Below the pieces are notes generated by a model. It had not been told where the DNA came from and did not search any database. It worked only from the letters and a program-made list of their open reading frames with translations. This document shows, piece after piece, positions 12,401 through 23,200 of a stretch of 64,000 bases of DNA. The stretch spans positions 67,423,741 to 67,487,740 of the forward strand of contig CM076259.1 of NCBI GenBank assembly GCA_038380795.1, given 5' to 3'. Position 1 is the stretch's first letter; every line of letters starts with the position of its first letter. The DNA comes from Pyrocephalus nanus. Its lineage: Eukaryota > Chordata > Aves > Passeriformes > Tyrannidae. The translations under genes and the position numbers were made by a program.

Positions 12401-14381
12401 TGAGTTGGCCCTCCAAGTGGCATGGTCTAATATAATTTAAGGCCTTCTGTTTTATAGTTGGAGAAGTAGTATTTTAAATTTCTACAGGTGTTATTTTCTT
12501 CAGATGTATTAATGTTACATAAACTGTTTTGATGCTATATATTAAAAGAACAAGCAACATCTTGAAAATTTTATCTGTCTGAAACTTGGAAAACTTAAGA
12601 GTAAAACAACAATTGAAAATACTCCCTAAAAACTCTATTCATGGCAGAGTGCAATATTATAAGCTGTGTTTCCTTCAAACAGGTACAAATGCTGGTTTCT
12701 AATCTCCAAGAAACAAGAACTTTTAAAAACACACTCCTCCCAGACAAAGGTCCAGCTGACTTAGCTATAAAAGTGACCTTAACTTCCTCTATTTTGCCAC
12801 TAGTTCTAGAGCTTGCAGACAGGATCTTGGACAATTTCCTCTCTTTGTCTTTTTATTACAAAAAGTGATACTATGTATTAAGTAACTAAATGATTTTAAG
12901 GACACAAACTAAGCTCAGGAGTTCTTTTTTGTGTACTGAGGCCTACAAACTTTTGCCCTTTCCTCAAATCAGTTCATTTTATACCTGCATTTGATGTAAC
13001 TTTTTAATACCACTATAAAGCTGAGGGGAGGGGGAAAGCATAGTGAAAAGTATATTATTTTGTGCTTACCTAAATAGAAATGAAAGAATGTTAGCTATTT
13101 TTGCCAGGTCATCAATGTTAATTTCAATCCCTGATGTCTGAATTCTCTAAAAACAGAATGTTCAAACAATTACAAACAATAAATTACGCATTAATAAAAG
13201 CCTCTTTGTATACCCACACAAAAACCCCCACACTGACTCAGGGGTTCTATCCTTAACAGCATATACAGCTACTATACTTGCTTCCATGTGCCAGTATCAC
13301 AACTTACCTGACACAATTCAGCTGTATTTACACCTGGGATCTTATGGTTCAGATGATGGATTATTTGTTCACACTGTGAAGAAAGTATTATTGAAGACAT
13401 TCTTAATGCATATTTTATTACAGAAGACAGAGCTAGTTCAAATACTTGGGAGATTACAAAAAAAAGAAAACTGGTTAGTACAAATATGGACAACAGGGGG
13501 ATGCTTTATTAAAGAGTCAAGAATAAAGTAACTCAAGTGACTGATTTTAAAATTACATCAAATCCGAGAAAAGAAAGTCAACTAAGAATTTGTAATTTCT
13601 ACCTCACTGTCTATTCCTACTTAACACACCATTTTCACATTAATTAAACAGTCATCTTGTTCAAGTGTACACTACACTAAATAAGTCAAATATTTTTTAG
13701 GAAAGCTACCTTGGTACATCACCTAGATGACAGGCAAAAATAGATTCTTAAAAATCTGTGATAAAAACGTGAATTTCAGGCAATACCACTGCTCTTTGCA
13801 GGACTGGTCATAAAATGTTATGAGCCATGTAAATCAAGCTGCCACACACACAAGATTCCCTTTGCAACACACAAAACCCAGGAAAGCTTAAACAAAAAGG
13901 CTTTCTAGAACCAGGGTGCCAGAAGCCCTTCCACATCGTTATCGCCCTACTTACCAGCTCTGCAAAGAAGTCTTGAGGTATTAAATTAATCTTATCTGCT
14001 GCACCACCAGCATCTAAAAAACCACAAGCAGTAGCAATCAGGAGCAAACTTAAAGAGTTACAGTAAAAATATACAATCTTCGTCTGAAAAACCCCTAGGC
14101 CATTGTGCATGCGTTTACCTTAATTTAATTTTTAACCTAAATTTACCTAAAAAAAAAAAAAAAAGCACATCCCTTCCCTGAACCCACTTCCCCCTCAAAC
14201 CAATATCCCAGCCCCGCCCTTCCACGCAGCCTCCCTGCACCTTTAGCCCTGTTTCCCCCCCCCCCCCCCCCCAAGCTCCCCCTTTTCCCCTCACACTCCC
14301 GGTCTCTCCCGTCGTGCCCCCCCTGCCCTCACCGAGCGCTCCCAGCGCCCGCGACACCGCCCGCACAGCACCGGCCGCCAT
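9377..14381 (-). CDS. COMMD6: COMM domain-containing protein 6 (COMMD6), seven coding exons
   Basis: COMMD6 is a member of the COMMD family that forms the COMMD ring of the Commander complex (endosomal recycling). The family is also linked to NF-kB and cullin regulation. Coding exons in transcript order are 14381-14333, 14013-13955, 13373-13308, 13146-13070, 11796-11628, 10622-10470 and 9427-9377. All introns are GT-AG, and the phases join to 207 codons plus TGA. Residues about 1-140 look like the helical N-terminal (HN) region, for example KINLIPQDFFAEL followed by helical segments. Residues 141-207 form the COMM domain, with the signature MKWKLGVAMSSDTCRSLKYP and the ending QFKEMASVLETV. 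Human COMMD6 has only 85 residues and lacks most of the HN part, so this copy is the long ancestral-type form. The start sits in a CpG island with a conventional first donor. The last donor (GTCTGT) is weak. Identity is firm from the COMM domain and synteny with UCHL3; the exact N-terminus is less certain. Confidence 0.93.
10470..10622 (-). CDS. COMMD6: COMMD6 coding exon 6 (main part of the COMM domain)
   Basis: This 153-nt, phase 0-0 exon encodes 51 residues from FVDMKWKLG to TIPQFK and is the most clearly conserved part of the gene. The donor is GTCTGT, with an unusual C at +3. Reading through it would add about 25 unrelated residues before a stop near 10392. The exon boundary agrees with the position expected from the human protein (after IPQF-). 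Confidence 0.95.
11628..11796 (-). CDS. COMMD6: COMMD6 coding exon 5
   Basis: This 169-nt exon encodes the rest of the HN region, including NNLSAEELVTTLG, LPKHALQVIRHVWNEQGK and EDARNVATVGQ. It ends in phase 0 before the donor GTAACT. The acceptor TATACTTACAG has few pyrimidines. The join GQ to FVDMKWKLG corresponds to the start of the COMM domain. Confidence 0.9.
13070..13146 (-). CDS. COMMD6: COMMD6 coding exon 4
   Basis: This 77-nt exon starts in phase 0 and leaves two bases of a Ser codon. It encodes RIQTSGIEINIDDLAKIAN and the following hydrophobic helix. The acceptor is TTTTTAG and the donor GTAAGC. Confidence 0.85.
13308..13373 (-). CDS. COMMD6: COMMD6 coding exon 3
   Basis: This 66-nt, phase 0-0 exon encodes 22 residues beginning CEQIIHHLNHK. 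The acceptor is TTCTTCACAG and the donor GTAAGT. The sequence is helical and continues the HN region. Confidence 0.85.
13955..14013 (-). CDS. COMMD6: COMMD6 coding exon 2
   Basis: The acceptor is TTTTTTAG and the donor GTAAGT. The exon completes an Asp codon and encodes AGGAADKINLIPQDFFAEL, which resembles the first helix of the COMMD HN region. The intron upstream is 319 bp. It includes 18 consecutive C (14255-14272) and an A run. Confidence 0.85.
14255..14272. repeat. Poly(C) run
   Basis: Eighteen consecutive C lie within COMMD6 intron 1 (poly-G in the sense strand), just inside the CpG island. Confidence 0.9.
14333..14381 (-). CDS. COMMD6: COMMD6 coding exon 1
   Basis: It encodes the first 16 residues (MAAGAVRAVSRALGAL) plus one base of codon 17, and is followed by the donor GTGAGG. 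It lies in the CpG island. The context before the ATG on the minus strand is GCGAGCC. The N-terminal residues are low in complexity, so the start is inferred from the promoter, the donor and the phase match with exon 2. Confidence 0.75.
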
Positions 14382-14439
14382 GGCTCGCGCCGCGCACCCG
14401 CCCCGGCCCCGCCCCCGCCGCGCAGCGCCCGCCGCCCTG

Positions 14440-14444
14440 ATTGG
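14440..14444 (-). promoter_or_regulatory. COMMD6: CCAAT box, proximal (NF-Y type)
   Basis: The minus strand reads CCAAT in GGGAGCCAATCAG, about 60 bp upstream of the COMMD6 start codon. The flanks fit the NF-Y consensus. Confidence 0.65.
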
Positions 14445-14490
14445 CTCCCAGCACCTCCAGAGCGAGGCCGGGCCAGCGGCACCACCCCCT

Positions 14491-14495
14491 ATTGG
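14491..14495 (-). promoter_or_regulatory. COMMD6: CCAAT box, distal (NF-Y type)
   Basis: A second minus-strand CCAAT in CCGCAGCCAATAG lies 51 bp upstream of the first. Paired CCAAT boxes about five helical turns apart are a common NF-Y promoter arrangement. Confidence 0.6.
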
Positions 14496-14611
14496 CTGCG
14501 GCGCGGGGAGCACGCGCCTTTCCCGCCCCGAGGGCGCGGGAAATGTGGATGACCGTCCGCGGGGGGACTGGGGAAAGGCTGGCTGGAGTCACGCCTGATG
14601 GACGCGGGAAG

Positions 14612-14980
14612 TTTGATGCCAAGGTCAGGGGCACCTCCTACTAGACCATGTTGGTCAAAGACCCATCCACCCTGGCATCGAACACGGACAAGGACGGGGC
14701 ATCCACAACATCCCTGTGCAACCTGTGCCAGTGTCTTACCACCCTGATAGTAAAGAATTTCTTCCTAATATCTAAACCTACTCTCTTTCAATTTGTACCC
14801 CTTACTCCTTGTCTTATCACTGCACTACCAGTAGTTCGTGATGAAGAGTCCCTCTCTGGCTTCCCTGTAGGCCCCTTTCAGATACTGGAAGGGATCTATG
14901 AGGTCTCCACACAAAGTTCTCCAGGCTGAACAGCCCCAGCTTTCTCAGTCTGTCTTCCTAGGACAGGCGATGCCCTGTTC
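14612..14980 (-). mobile_element. CR1 LINE fragment
   Basis: The plus strand carries the reverse complement of a CR1 3' region. Recognisable blocks are the CACCTCCTACTAGACCATG stretch near 14630, ACGGGGCATCCACAACATC near 14694, AAGAATTTCTTCCTAATATC near 14754, and CCAGGCTGAACAGCCCCAG near 14921. It is truncated and abuts the COMMD6 CpG island, beginning about 230 bp from the start codon. Any small open frames inside it are not genes. Confidence 0.88.
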
Positions 14981-16829
14981 TATGTGCAGTGTATTGAACT
15001 TGGTACAAAATGACCATACTTCGTTCAGGTGGATTGTGGAATCATCCTGTACATATGCAAAAAAACTGTACAGTTTATGGATGACTTGTGTAGGTAAACA
15101 GCATCTTCAGCTTTATGGGGAAAGAGACACCTTTTATAAACTAGAACCATAGTCAATAAGCATTTCATACTGATCTTAATTAATTTTGGGCTGTGGCTGG
15201 AGTACTAAGGCAACACTGATCCTTCACCAGTCTCACTTTTAAAAATAATATTTTTAAACTTCTCTAGTAATCAGTTTTAGTTTTAACTTTATATATATAC
15301 AATAATGTTAAAATCTCTGTAGATCTAATCTGAGACTGTGAGAGTAGTAAAACATAATACACAGTATTGCTGACTAGTTTAAAATTACATATTTTCAATT
15401 AATGTTAATGAAAGAATCTAGAATATATTTCAGGAAAAGAGAATTATGGAACATAATATGTGTTTATGAGCTTTATACATTTATGGCCTGTCTGGTCTTG
15501 GCCTCTCCCTTTTAAAGTATCTAATTAAGTGCGCAAATGATTTTAAATAGTGTGTATTCTTATGACCTCATGGTTGTCAAAACAACACCGAGATCTGTCT
15601 CTGATACCAAGGACAGGATTTAACAATCTCTTTGTTCTTAAATTACATAACTCTATTACATACTTTGTTATCTAGAGAACTTCACACATTATTTTACATT
15701 ACAATTTCTTTAAGTCTCTCAGTAGTGCCTTTGGCACTATGACTAATATTCATTATGGTACCTTTCTTTCTTTTTCCACAATGTAGAGATGGATGTGAAG
15801 TTTAATATCTTGGTGGTTTGGTAATTACAAAATCATTTACTGAAATTTGAAGTTATTTTTGGGTTATTTTCATCAACATGTAAACATGCTTTTAATTCTT
15901 TGAATTTGGAACAGAAGGTGGTGAAGTATGCAGTGATTTCAGCTTGTCTGCCTATCCACAGAATTAAACTGTGCAACTTTAGAAAACTCTGCCTTTTGGA
16001 AGTTTGTTCTATGAAGGTTTTCATGGCAGAGAACGGAGATGCAGGCTATGATGGTGACCTGAGAGTACGGGCTCATCTTTTAGCTAGAGGACTGAGAACT
16101 TCCTCTGAGGAGAAATTTAGTATAGAAACTAGAAGACAAATGTCATGAGCTACAAGTAGACTGGATAGAGAGATGCTACAGTATTGTTGGTAGGCCAAAC
16201 CAGAAGCTTCAGGCATAGGCATGTAGCATCACCATAGTTCTGCTGAGTAATTACAGGGGGTAAAATAAAATAAAAACATCATTAGGTCATTTCTTCAATT
16301 AGTAAACCTAAAATTTACAGAAGGCAGTGCAATTTGTATCAAAACTCTCTAAAGAACTACACCAAGTTATTCAAAAAGCTCTTCAGACAGGAGAAAGTAT
16401 ATCTGTGAACTGGCTTCCTCCAGTGCCTGGGCCCTCACCTGTGGGGTATCACCAACACCCTGCCCTTCTGGCCTCCTGGCACTTGGGTACTCCCAGGTAC
16501 CACAGTACCTAGAGACACCATCTGCTCCTCATGCTGCACTCCTTCCTTGTCTCACAGCACTCTTGATTAGCCAGTGAACTGGCACAGTTCCCAGCTTTCT
16601 CTGCTCACCCTAGATGTAAATGCATGCTCAGGTACCTGCTTCCTGCTGCCCCAGGTCTTTGTGCTCACAGGCTGGGCAGGCCGGGAGGCCCAGCTCATGG
16701 GCTTCTACAGAAACCTTGTCCAAATGTCTGCCTCTGTAAGAGCAAGGCCCTGTAAAAGTGCTGCAAGGTCAGCTTCAGTCTGTAGAGGGTGCTGAGCAGC
16801 AGCAGTCGGGGAGGGCTGGGACCGAGAAA
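14981..16829. other. COMMD6-UCHL3 spacer, unassigned
   Basis: The first 1.4 kb is AT-rich and unremarkable. From about 16400 to 16829 the sequence is richer in G+C and low in CpG, and reads like an old repeat, but I cannot name the family. No splice-bounded coding exon was found. Confidence 0.5.
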
Positions 16830-17329
16830 TCACAGAATCAGCTGGGTTGGAAAAGACCTCTGAGATCATCAAATCCAACTTACGACCAAACACCACCATG
16901 TAAACTAGACCATGGCAGTAAGTGCCCCATTCAGTCTTTCCTTAAACACCTCCAGGGATGGTAACTCCACCACCACTCATTCCAATGTCTAATCACAGCT
17001 TCTCTAAAGAAATTCCTCCTAATGTCCAACCTAAACCTACTCTAGTGCAGCTTAAGACTATGTCCTCTTGTCCTGTCACTGGCTGTCTGGGAGAAGAGAG
17101 TGAACCCCATCTTGCTCCATTCAGGCAGTTGTAGAGATCAGTAAGGTCCCTCCTCTTCTTCAGGTTAAACACCCCAGCTCCATCAGCCACTCCTCATAGG
17201 ACTTGTGCTCGACTCCCTTCACCAGCTTCATTGCCTTTCTTTGGATCTGCTCCAGCATCTCAACATCCTTCCTAAATTAAGGGGCCCAGAACTGAACACA
17301 GTACCTGGGGTGCAACCTCACAAGTGCCA
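16830..17329 (-). mobile_element. CR1 LINE fragment
   Basis: The plus strand begins CACAGAATCAGCTGGGTTGG and continues with the usual reverse-complement CR1 landmarks: GGAAAAGACCTCTGAGATC, ACACCTCCAGGGATGGTAA, AAGAAATTCCTCCTAATG and a TTTGGATCTGCTCCAGCA block. About 500 bp is preserved, making it the longest CR1 piece in the window. Confidence 0.9.
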
Positions 17330-17649
17330 TGTGTTCCTTCATTTTTAGCCTTTCTGAATTAACTTCAAAGAAAGCATCTGGTACGCATCTGGTATGTGTA
17401 CATATATAAAATGTAATTACACTGTATATGCTATGTATCTATTACAATATGCTTCATCGTATCCAAAAGGCCAAGAAATGCTACATTTATGGTCCTGAGA
17501 TGGAATATATGAGCTTTAGATTTGCAGCTTTAGAAAAGAAATGCCATCTTTAATAGGGTTTAACACATCTTAACAATAATTTTCAGCAGGTCATATGGGG
17601 TCCTCAATGCCCGGGTCCTTGCTGCTACACACACTGAGGTCTTCTCAGG
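17330..17649. other. Short unassigned spacer between two CR1 fragments
   Basis: This is about 320 bp of AT-rich sequence between CR1 copies of opposite orientation. I see no gene or element in it. Confidence 0.5.
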
Positions 17650-17934
17650 TGAGGGGAAGAGGAGGGGCAGGCACTGATCTCTTCTCTCTGGCAACCAGTG
17701 ACAGGACCCGAGGGAATGGCCTGAAGTTGTGCCAGGGGAGAGGTAGGTAAGGCATTAGAAAATGGTTCTTCACCCAGAGGGTGGTTGGGCAGTGGAATAG
17801 GCTCCCCAGGGAAGTGGTCACAGCACACAATACTCTCAGGCACATGGTGTGACTCTTGGAGTGTCCTGTGCAGGGCCAGGAGCTGGAGTGGATGATCCTT
17901 GTGGGCCCCTTCCAACTCAGGACATTCTGTGATG
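17650..17934 (+). mobile_element. CR1 LINE fragment (3' end, sense)
   Basis: This is the sense-strand 3' part of a CR1. It contains CACTGATCTCTTCTCTCTGG, TTCTTCACCCAGAGGGTGG, TCCCCAGGGAAGTGGTCAC and GATGATCCTTGTGGGCCC, and ends ACATTCTGTGATG, the usual CR1 terminal motif. Relative to other copies a short internal piece after AGTGGTCACAGCAC seems to be missing. The element ends at the edge of the UCHL3 CpG island. Confidence 0.9.
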
Positions 17935-18810
17935 TAGGAGAAGCTCACTGCGACTGCCGCTCACTCCGATTCCCTTTGTCCCACCTCGCCCCGCGTCCTG
18001 CCCCGTTCCCCACGGATGTGTTTCCCTGCGCGCTGCCCGTGCCGCCGTTCCGTTCAGCTGCTGGAGGCCGTTTCGGAGGGTCCGGGCTGTCGAAGCGCTT
18101 GGCGGCCGCTCCTCACACACCCTTGGATCCCGGCGGGATCGGCTCCAGCTGCGGCAGGAGCGGCCCCGACACGCCCCAGCGCCGAGCGGCCGCGGTGGGG
18201 GCGCCCCCTGGCGGCTGCCGCGAGCCCCGGCGGCGGGGAGGGCGAGGCACCACCCCTTGCCCCGCTGGGAGAATCCATTGCCGAGGGGGGACCCGAAACA
18301 GTGCGCAGTGGAAGATCTGCCGAGCATCACCGCCCAGAGCACTCGAGGGACGGACGGTAGCCACCGCCGGACGCGCCGCCTCGGCCGCCGCTGCGGTGCG
18401 GCGCGCAGGTGCGGGCAGGCTCTGGAGAGTTGTCTCCTCCTCGGCCCGCCCTCCCCTCTTCCCCCCCGAGCGGCGCGGTGGCGCGGCCCCGGGTCAGGCT
18501 GAGGCGCGGCGGCGCGAGGTGCTGTCAGAGCCGCGCCGTGAGTCTGGCCCAGCCCTCGCCGGGAGCGCCGCTGCTGCCATGGAGCCCCACCGCTGGCTGC
18601 CCCTGGAAGCCAACCCCGACGTGAGTGCCCGGCACGGGCGGTGGGAGGGCTGTCCGCCCGGCAGCCAGCCTGCTGGGCGAGGATAACGGAGGGCGGGAGG
18701 ATGGCGGAGGGCAGAGGTCTCGGGGCCGCGCCGGGCTCAGCATCGCCGCCTTAGGGATGTCCGGGAACGGGAGGGGTCTTAGCCCGTGGATCCGACCGGA
18801 GTCTTAACGC
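17935..18810. promoter_or_regulatory. UCHL3: CpG island / UCHL3 promoter and exon 1
   Basis: This GC- and CpG-dense block includes the UCHL3 start codon at 18579 and most of intron 1. No TATA or CCAAT box is evident, consistent with a broad-initiation housekeeping promoter. Long open frames across it (for example 17856-18686) result from stop-codon scarcity in GC-rich DNA. Confidence 0.8.
18579..18620 (+). CDS. UCHL3: UCHL3 coding exon 1
   Basis: It encodes [14 protein letters not shown] and is followed by the donor GTGAGT. The ATG is in a good context (GCTGCCATGG) within the CpG island. Confidence 0.97.
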
Positions 18811-20258
18811 GCTTTTGTTTTCTGCTTTCTTTTCAGGTCACGAATCAGGTAAGGAGCTTTTATCTGAGGTAGCCTTTAGTCTCTCTGCAGCTTTGGGCCC
18901 GTCTCGTCTCGTTTTCGTGTATTAAAGGCTTCTCCAGGGAGAGTGCCCCCTTCCTCACTTAACGCGTGTCCGCCCTCAGTCGTCTCATGTTGGACCGTAT
19001 TGGAACTTCTCACGTAAAGATACTATATGAAAGAAAAAAACCAAAAAACTAAAAAAACCAACAGTAAAAAGAGAATAGTTATGGCCTGGTTATTAACGTA
19101 ATAAAATGTGTTTCCAGGTGGGTTTTAATTCATTAAGTAATGATTAAATTGTTATTATATATTTATATATAATATACCAGTGATGGACATGTACATGATG
19201 GTTTTGTTCTCGTGTAAGGACCTGCTTGCATCACTGTGTCACAGTCTCATTCTTCTTTGACCATAAGAAATAATGTCACTTTACCATTTGCACTTTGCTG
19301 CTTCTGCGTGACCATATTTGCATGATTTATTGTTACTGTTTTTATCAGAGTGGTAGAACTCATACTAGAGAAAAGGAGGTTGTTCTAGTGCAGAAAACAA
19401 TGCCCATGCTAAATAAACTCTGGCTGAAAGGAAATCACACATACTAGGTTTGCATCATGTTCTCAGTGGTAATTCTGAGTATCTTTAACAAGCATTAGAG
19501 GTCAGATGTTGATTTCAGCAGGTCTCATAACATTAAAGATGGTGTTTAAGCCAAAAGGCTCTGATGCTTCCAGCAGTAAGATTACATTCTTAACACTATA
19601 TTGTTGAAATATTTTGGAAACTGGGAATTTTTGTGTGTGAAGAATGTCTTGTTTGTCTTTTGTTGTTGTTGTTGGGGCTGCTGTAATGTGCAAACTGCAT
19701 CTGCTGGAGAGTAAAGAGTTACTTGATGCTGGGTAGTTTTGTACTTTATAGTTTCCTAGGGCAAATAGTTTTACAATTCTTACAGTATTGCTGTTTTTTG
19801 GGTTTGGTTTTGTTGTTTTTTTTTTTTTTTCATTTTGAAATTCAGAGACTAAATTCCAGTTTGGAAGAAAACAAGTGTGAATAAATCACTAAGAGAATTT
19901 GGAATTCTACAACTTCTTTTGACTTTCGAAGTACTGAGATGAGCTCATCATGGTACAAATTAAGTAAAGTAGAAATTGAGGAGGAAAAATTAATGACTGG
20001 TGATTAATCTGATATATCTTATATCGATGTTAAATGAATACTTCTAAGTGTATTTAAAAATCCATCTCTCTTGTTCATTGGCTCTGCATTGGGGATGGAT
20101 ATCTGTCACTTGTGGATGAATATGGATTGTAGGAATTTGTGCTCTGCAAGTAATTACTTGTTAATATTTCTGTGTAGAAAAGGCCACTTGAGACCAGTTA
20201 GACTTCCTGAGCAGTCTTAACTGAGCAGGAGTTGTTATTATCTAGACTGAGATGTGGC

Positions 20259-20289
<31 letters not shown>

Positions 20290-23200
20290 TGAGTGTTGAA
20301 TATGAATACACCTTGCGTTATTAGTCATCGTTCCTTTTAATCTCATAAGTACAGTGATGAACTGTGTAACAACAGGGCTGTTAGTCACAAGTTATTCATA
20401 TCCTGCTTATGTTGAAACCAATAATAATAGTAATTCAAGATTCAAATGAAGTTGCAAACCCATTTTTAGAAAATCCTGTTGAGTTAAGGGATGTCTGCAA
20501 GGACAGACATGTTTTGCAGTACTCTATACTGTGCTCTGTAAAATATTCCAGAAGTCTTCAGGATTAAAAAAACAGAGGTGTGCTTCTACAAACTGAAATA
20601 TGCATGCTAGGTGTGGTAGTGAACTCTTAAAAATGTCAATGGCCTGTAAAATGCATGGATTCTTAAGTTTTAGATTGTAGTTAAAACTCTCATTACAATT
20701 TAACAAATGCTTAGGATGTTTTGATTATTGTGCTAATCATTTTATTCCCTTTTTTAATAGTAACTAGATGTGTACTAAATGCAGATTCAGTTGCTTTTAG
20801 TATATTCTTTCCATCCCGTGTGCTCTCTAGTTTTGAAATATAAGTTGTAAATTTGAGGATTTCAGTCTTTGTGGTAGAAATTCAGGCAATAATTGAGAAA
20901 AACTGGTATTTCTCAGTTATAGGATATGTGAAATCGTTCAAAAATATCTCAAAAGTTTTTCTGTATCTGAAAGTGTTTATATAATAATGCAAGTCTAGGA
21001 ATTTCCAAGTCCTTAGTGTATATAGAACGTCTCTGTGCCTATGTGCTAGAATTATTTAAAGCTTCAGAAACAGGTTAGTGAGGGTAAACACGAATATTCT
21101 CTCTTAAAGATTTCCAGTGGCAGTGACTCACTCGGAATACCACAGCTGTGTATTTGGAGTGGTGTTTTTAAGCAAGAATGTACCACAGTTAAATGTGCCA
21201 CACAGTGCTAATTGTAATGAGCTAAATCAGTCATTAAATGTACCATACTGTGCTAATGTAATTGTCACAGTACTTGTTTTTTCTCTCCTTCACTTCTGCA
21301 GTCTGACAGAATGAATTGTTGTCCACCTCTGATACAGAATGAGTTGATGATTCAGCATTTACAAAGCTCCACTTTGTGTACAGTGGTGACAGGGAACGGT
21401 TTCTTCTCTTTGACCTTCATCTGGGGGGCCTGCTGTGACCAGTGCTGCCCTTCTTCCTGAATCTCTTACGAGTTTTTCCCCACTAATGGGAGAGAGAAGG
21501 CAAGAAAATCATGTTTATCTGCCCACTGTTTACCACATGATGCTTGTCTGTGTATCTTGTTCTCAATTTCTTCTACTACAACCAAAGAAAACAAACCAGA
21601 CTGCATGCAAATTTTTGAGTGAAAAGATCAGAACACAAGCTGATTGTTCTTCATCATGATTTTGCTTCAGTCTGGCTTGCAACCCACAACTGATTGCCCA
21701 GCAAGTGTAAATAAGCAAAACAGTAGTATTGATGGATCTCTTTCTTGATCTCCTACCTTTTTTCATTCTCTCTTCCCTTTCTTCATCTCACCTAGTCTAA
21801 GAAATTTCCTTACTTCCTGGATAAGGTACCATTTCAACTCCTGCCTTCATTTTATCTGGATAAGGATAGAGTAATTGACTGCATTTGATCAGTGCTCAAC
21901 TAGTGGTTTTAGGTAGCTCCAAGGTAATTAAACTGTTGAGAGTTGGCTGTGGCTTGGGTTTCTCTTGCCCCATAAGGCCAGAACTTCCTGGTTCTTAATT
22001 ACCTTTCAGCATTGTTTTCAGGCCTTTAATCCTACTTTTTGGATTGTTTTTTTGTTTTGTTTTGATTGGTGTTTGGTTTCGTTTTTTGGGGGGTTTTTTT
22101 GTTTGTTTGGGGTTTTTTTTGGGGGGTGGTTGTTGTTTTGTTTTGGTTTTTTAAGCTATAAAGTATTGAGAGTCAGCTACTTAAAGAGATTTATTTTAGC
22201 CCATGAACACCCTTGGACAGCTGTGTTACAGGGCAATCTCAAAACACAGAACAAATGGCAGAAACTGGATGCAGCTAGTCTTTGGCCGTTTATAGAACAC
22301 ATATCTTCAGGGTGTTAGTCAAATACAGAGATTGATTAAGTATTAATTATTCTGGAAACAGTATCTTCCTAAAAGGTCTTTCAATTTTCTGAACTCTGAA
22401 ACACTATCCCACAAGCTTTCCCAAAGGAAAGCCATATTGATCAAAGTAATTGAAAAGGCAGTGCACACGATTCCTGAAGTGTATTGGGAACCAGTACTCG
22501 TAGATAAATCTAATGAACCTAAACAGTAGCAGATATACCTCAGAACAGAATAGTGTATTAAAGATAAGTGCTCTGTGTTCCTTTAAATGCTTAACATCTA
22601 GTAGATTAAAGTAGTGATACCAGCAATGAAAACAGTATATGTTATACCACGTGCTGCATAGGGAACATGTCTGAATATTCTTACTTTAATAATACTTTTT
22701 GCTATTAACCAACATTTAAACATACAGATTTACAGTTTATTATCATCTAGAATAGAATGATGTAGGCTGGAAGGGACCTTTGGAGTTCTTCAGACCACCT
22801 GTGCTCTGTTCAAAACAGATTCTCAGCAGCCTGTCAAGTTCTGAATTTCTCAAAAGACAGGGACTCCACAGCCTCCTGGGCAGTCTGTTCTAGTGTTTTG
22901 CCATGTTTGTTATTTGTAAAATTTAAATGCCTTTCTTATCAAGTTCAAATTTGTCCATGTTTTAGCCTGTCTTTTGTCATTGTTTTACTCTGTGCTGCTG
23001 AGATGATTCTGCCTCCATCTTCTCTGCACTCTCCCTTAGCTATTTAGAAACAGCAATAAATCAGGTGAGAAATATGGGCCTTCTGGAATACTGTGAGAAA
23101 TGACAAGTTTATAGAAAGTGCAGATAAGGGGTGCAGGGGTGTGTATAAAGTAATTTCAAAAGTGGTTTCTTGATAATGGGTAGCTGGACCAGTGAAAAAC

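Larger units (their letters stand above)
14170..14620. promoter_or_regulatory. COMMD6: CpG island / COMMD6 promoter
   Basis: This is a sharply bounded GC- and CpG-rich segment in an AT-rich setting, spanning COMMD6 exon 1 and about 240 bp upstream of it on the minus strand. It has GC-box-like runs and two CCAAT boxes but no TATA box, which is typical of a housekeeping promoter. A CR1 fragment begins at its distal edge. Confidence 0.8.

Noticed and set aside
14115..14634. Several overlapping long frames in the COMMD6 CpG island
   Set aside because: Only the 49-nt exon 1 with its GTGAGG donor fits the COMMD6 exon chain; the rest is GC-driven.
17625..17948. Minus-strand 107-codon frame
   Set aside because: Antisense reading of a CR1 3' end.
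17856..18686. 276-codon plus-strand open frame over the UCHL3 promoter
   Set aside because: It runs from CR1 sequence through the CpG island and past the UCHL3 start in a different frame; it is low-complexity Arg/Pro/Ala/Gly, as expected from GC-rich DNA.
21965..22318. 117-codon plus-strand frame rich in Phe, Gly and Trp
   Set aside because: It is generated by the T/G low-complexity tract in UCHL3 intron 2.
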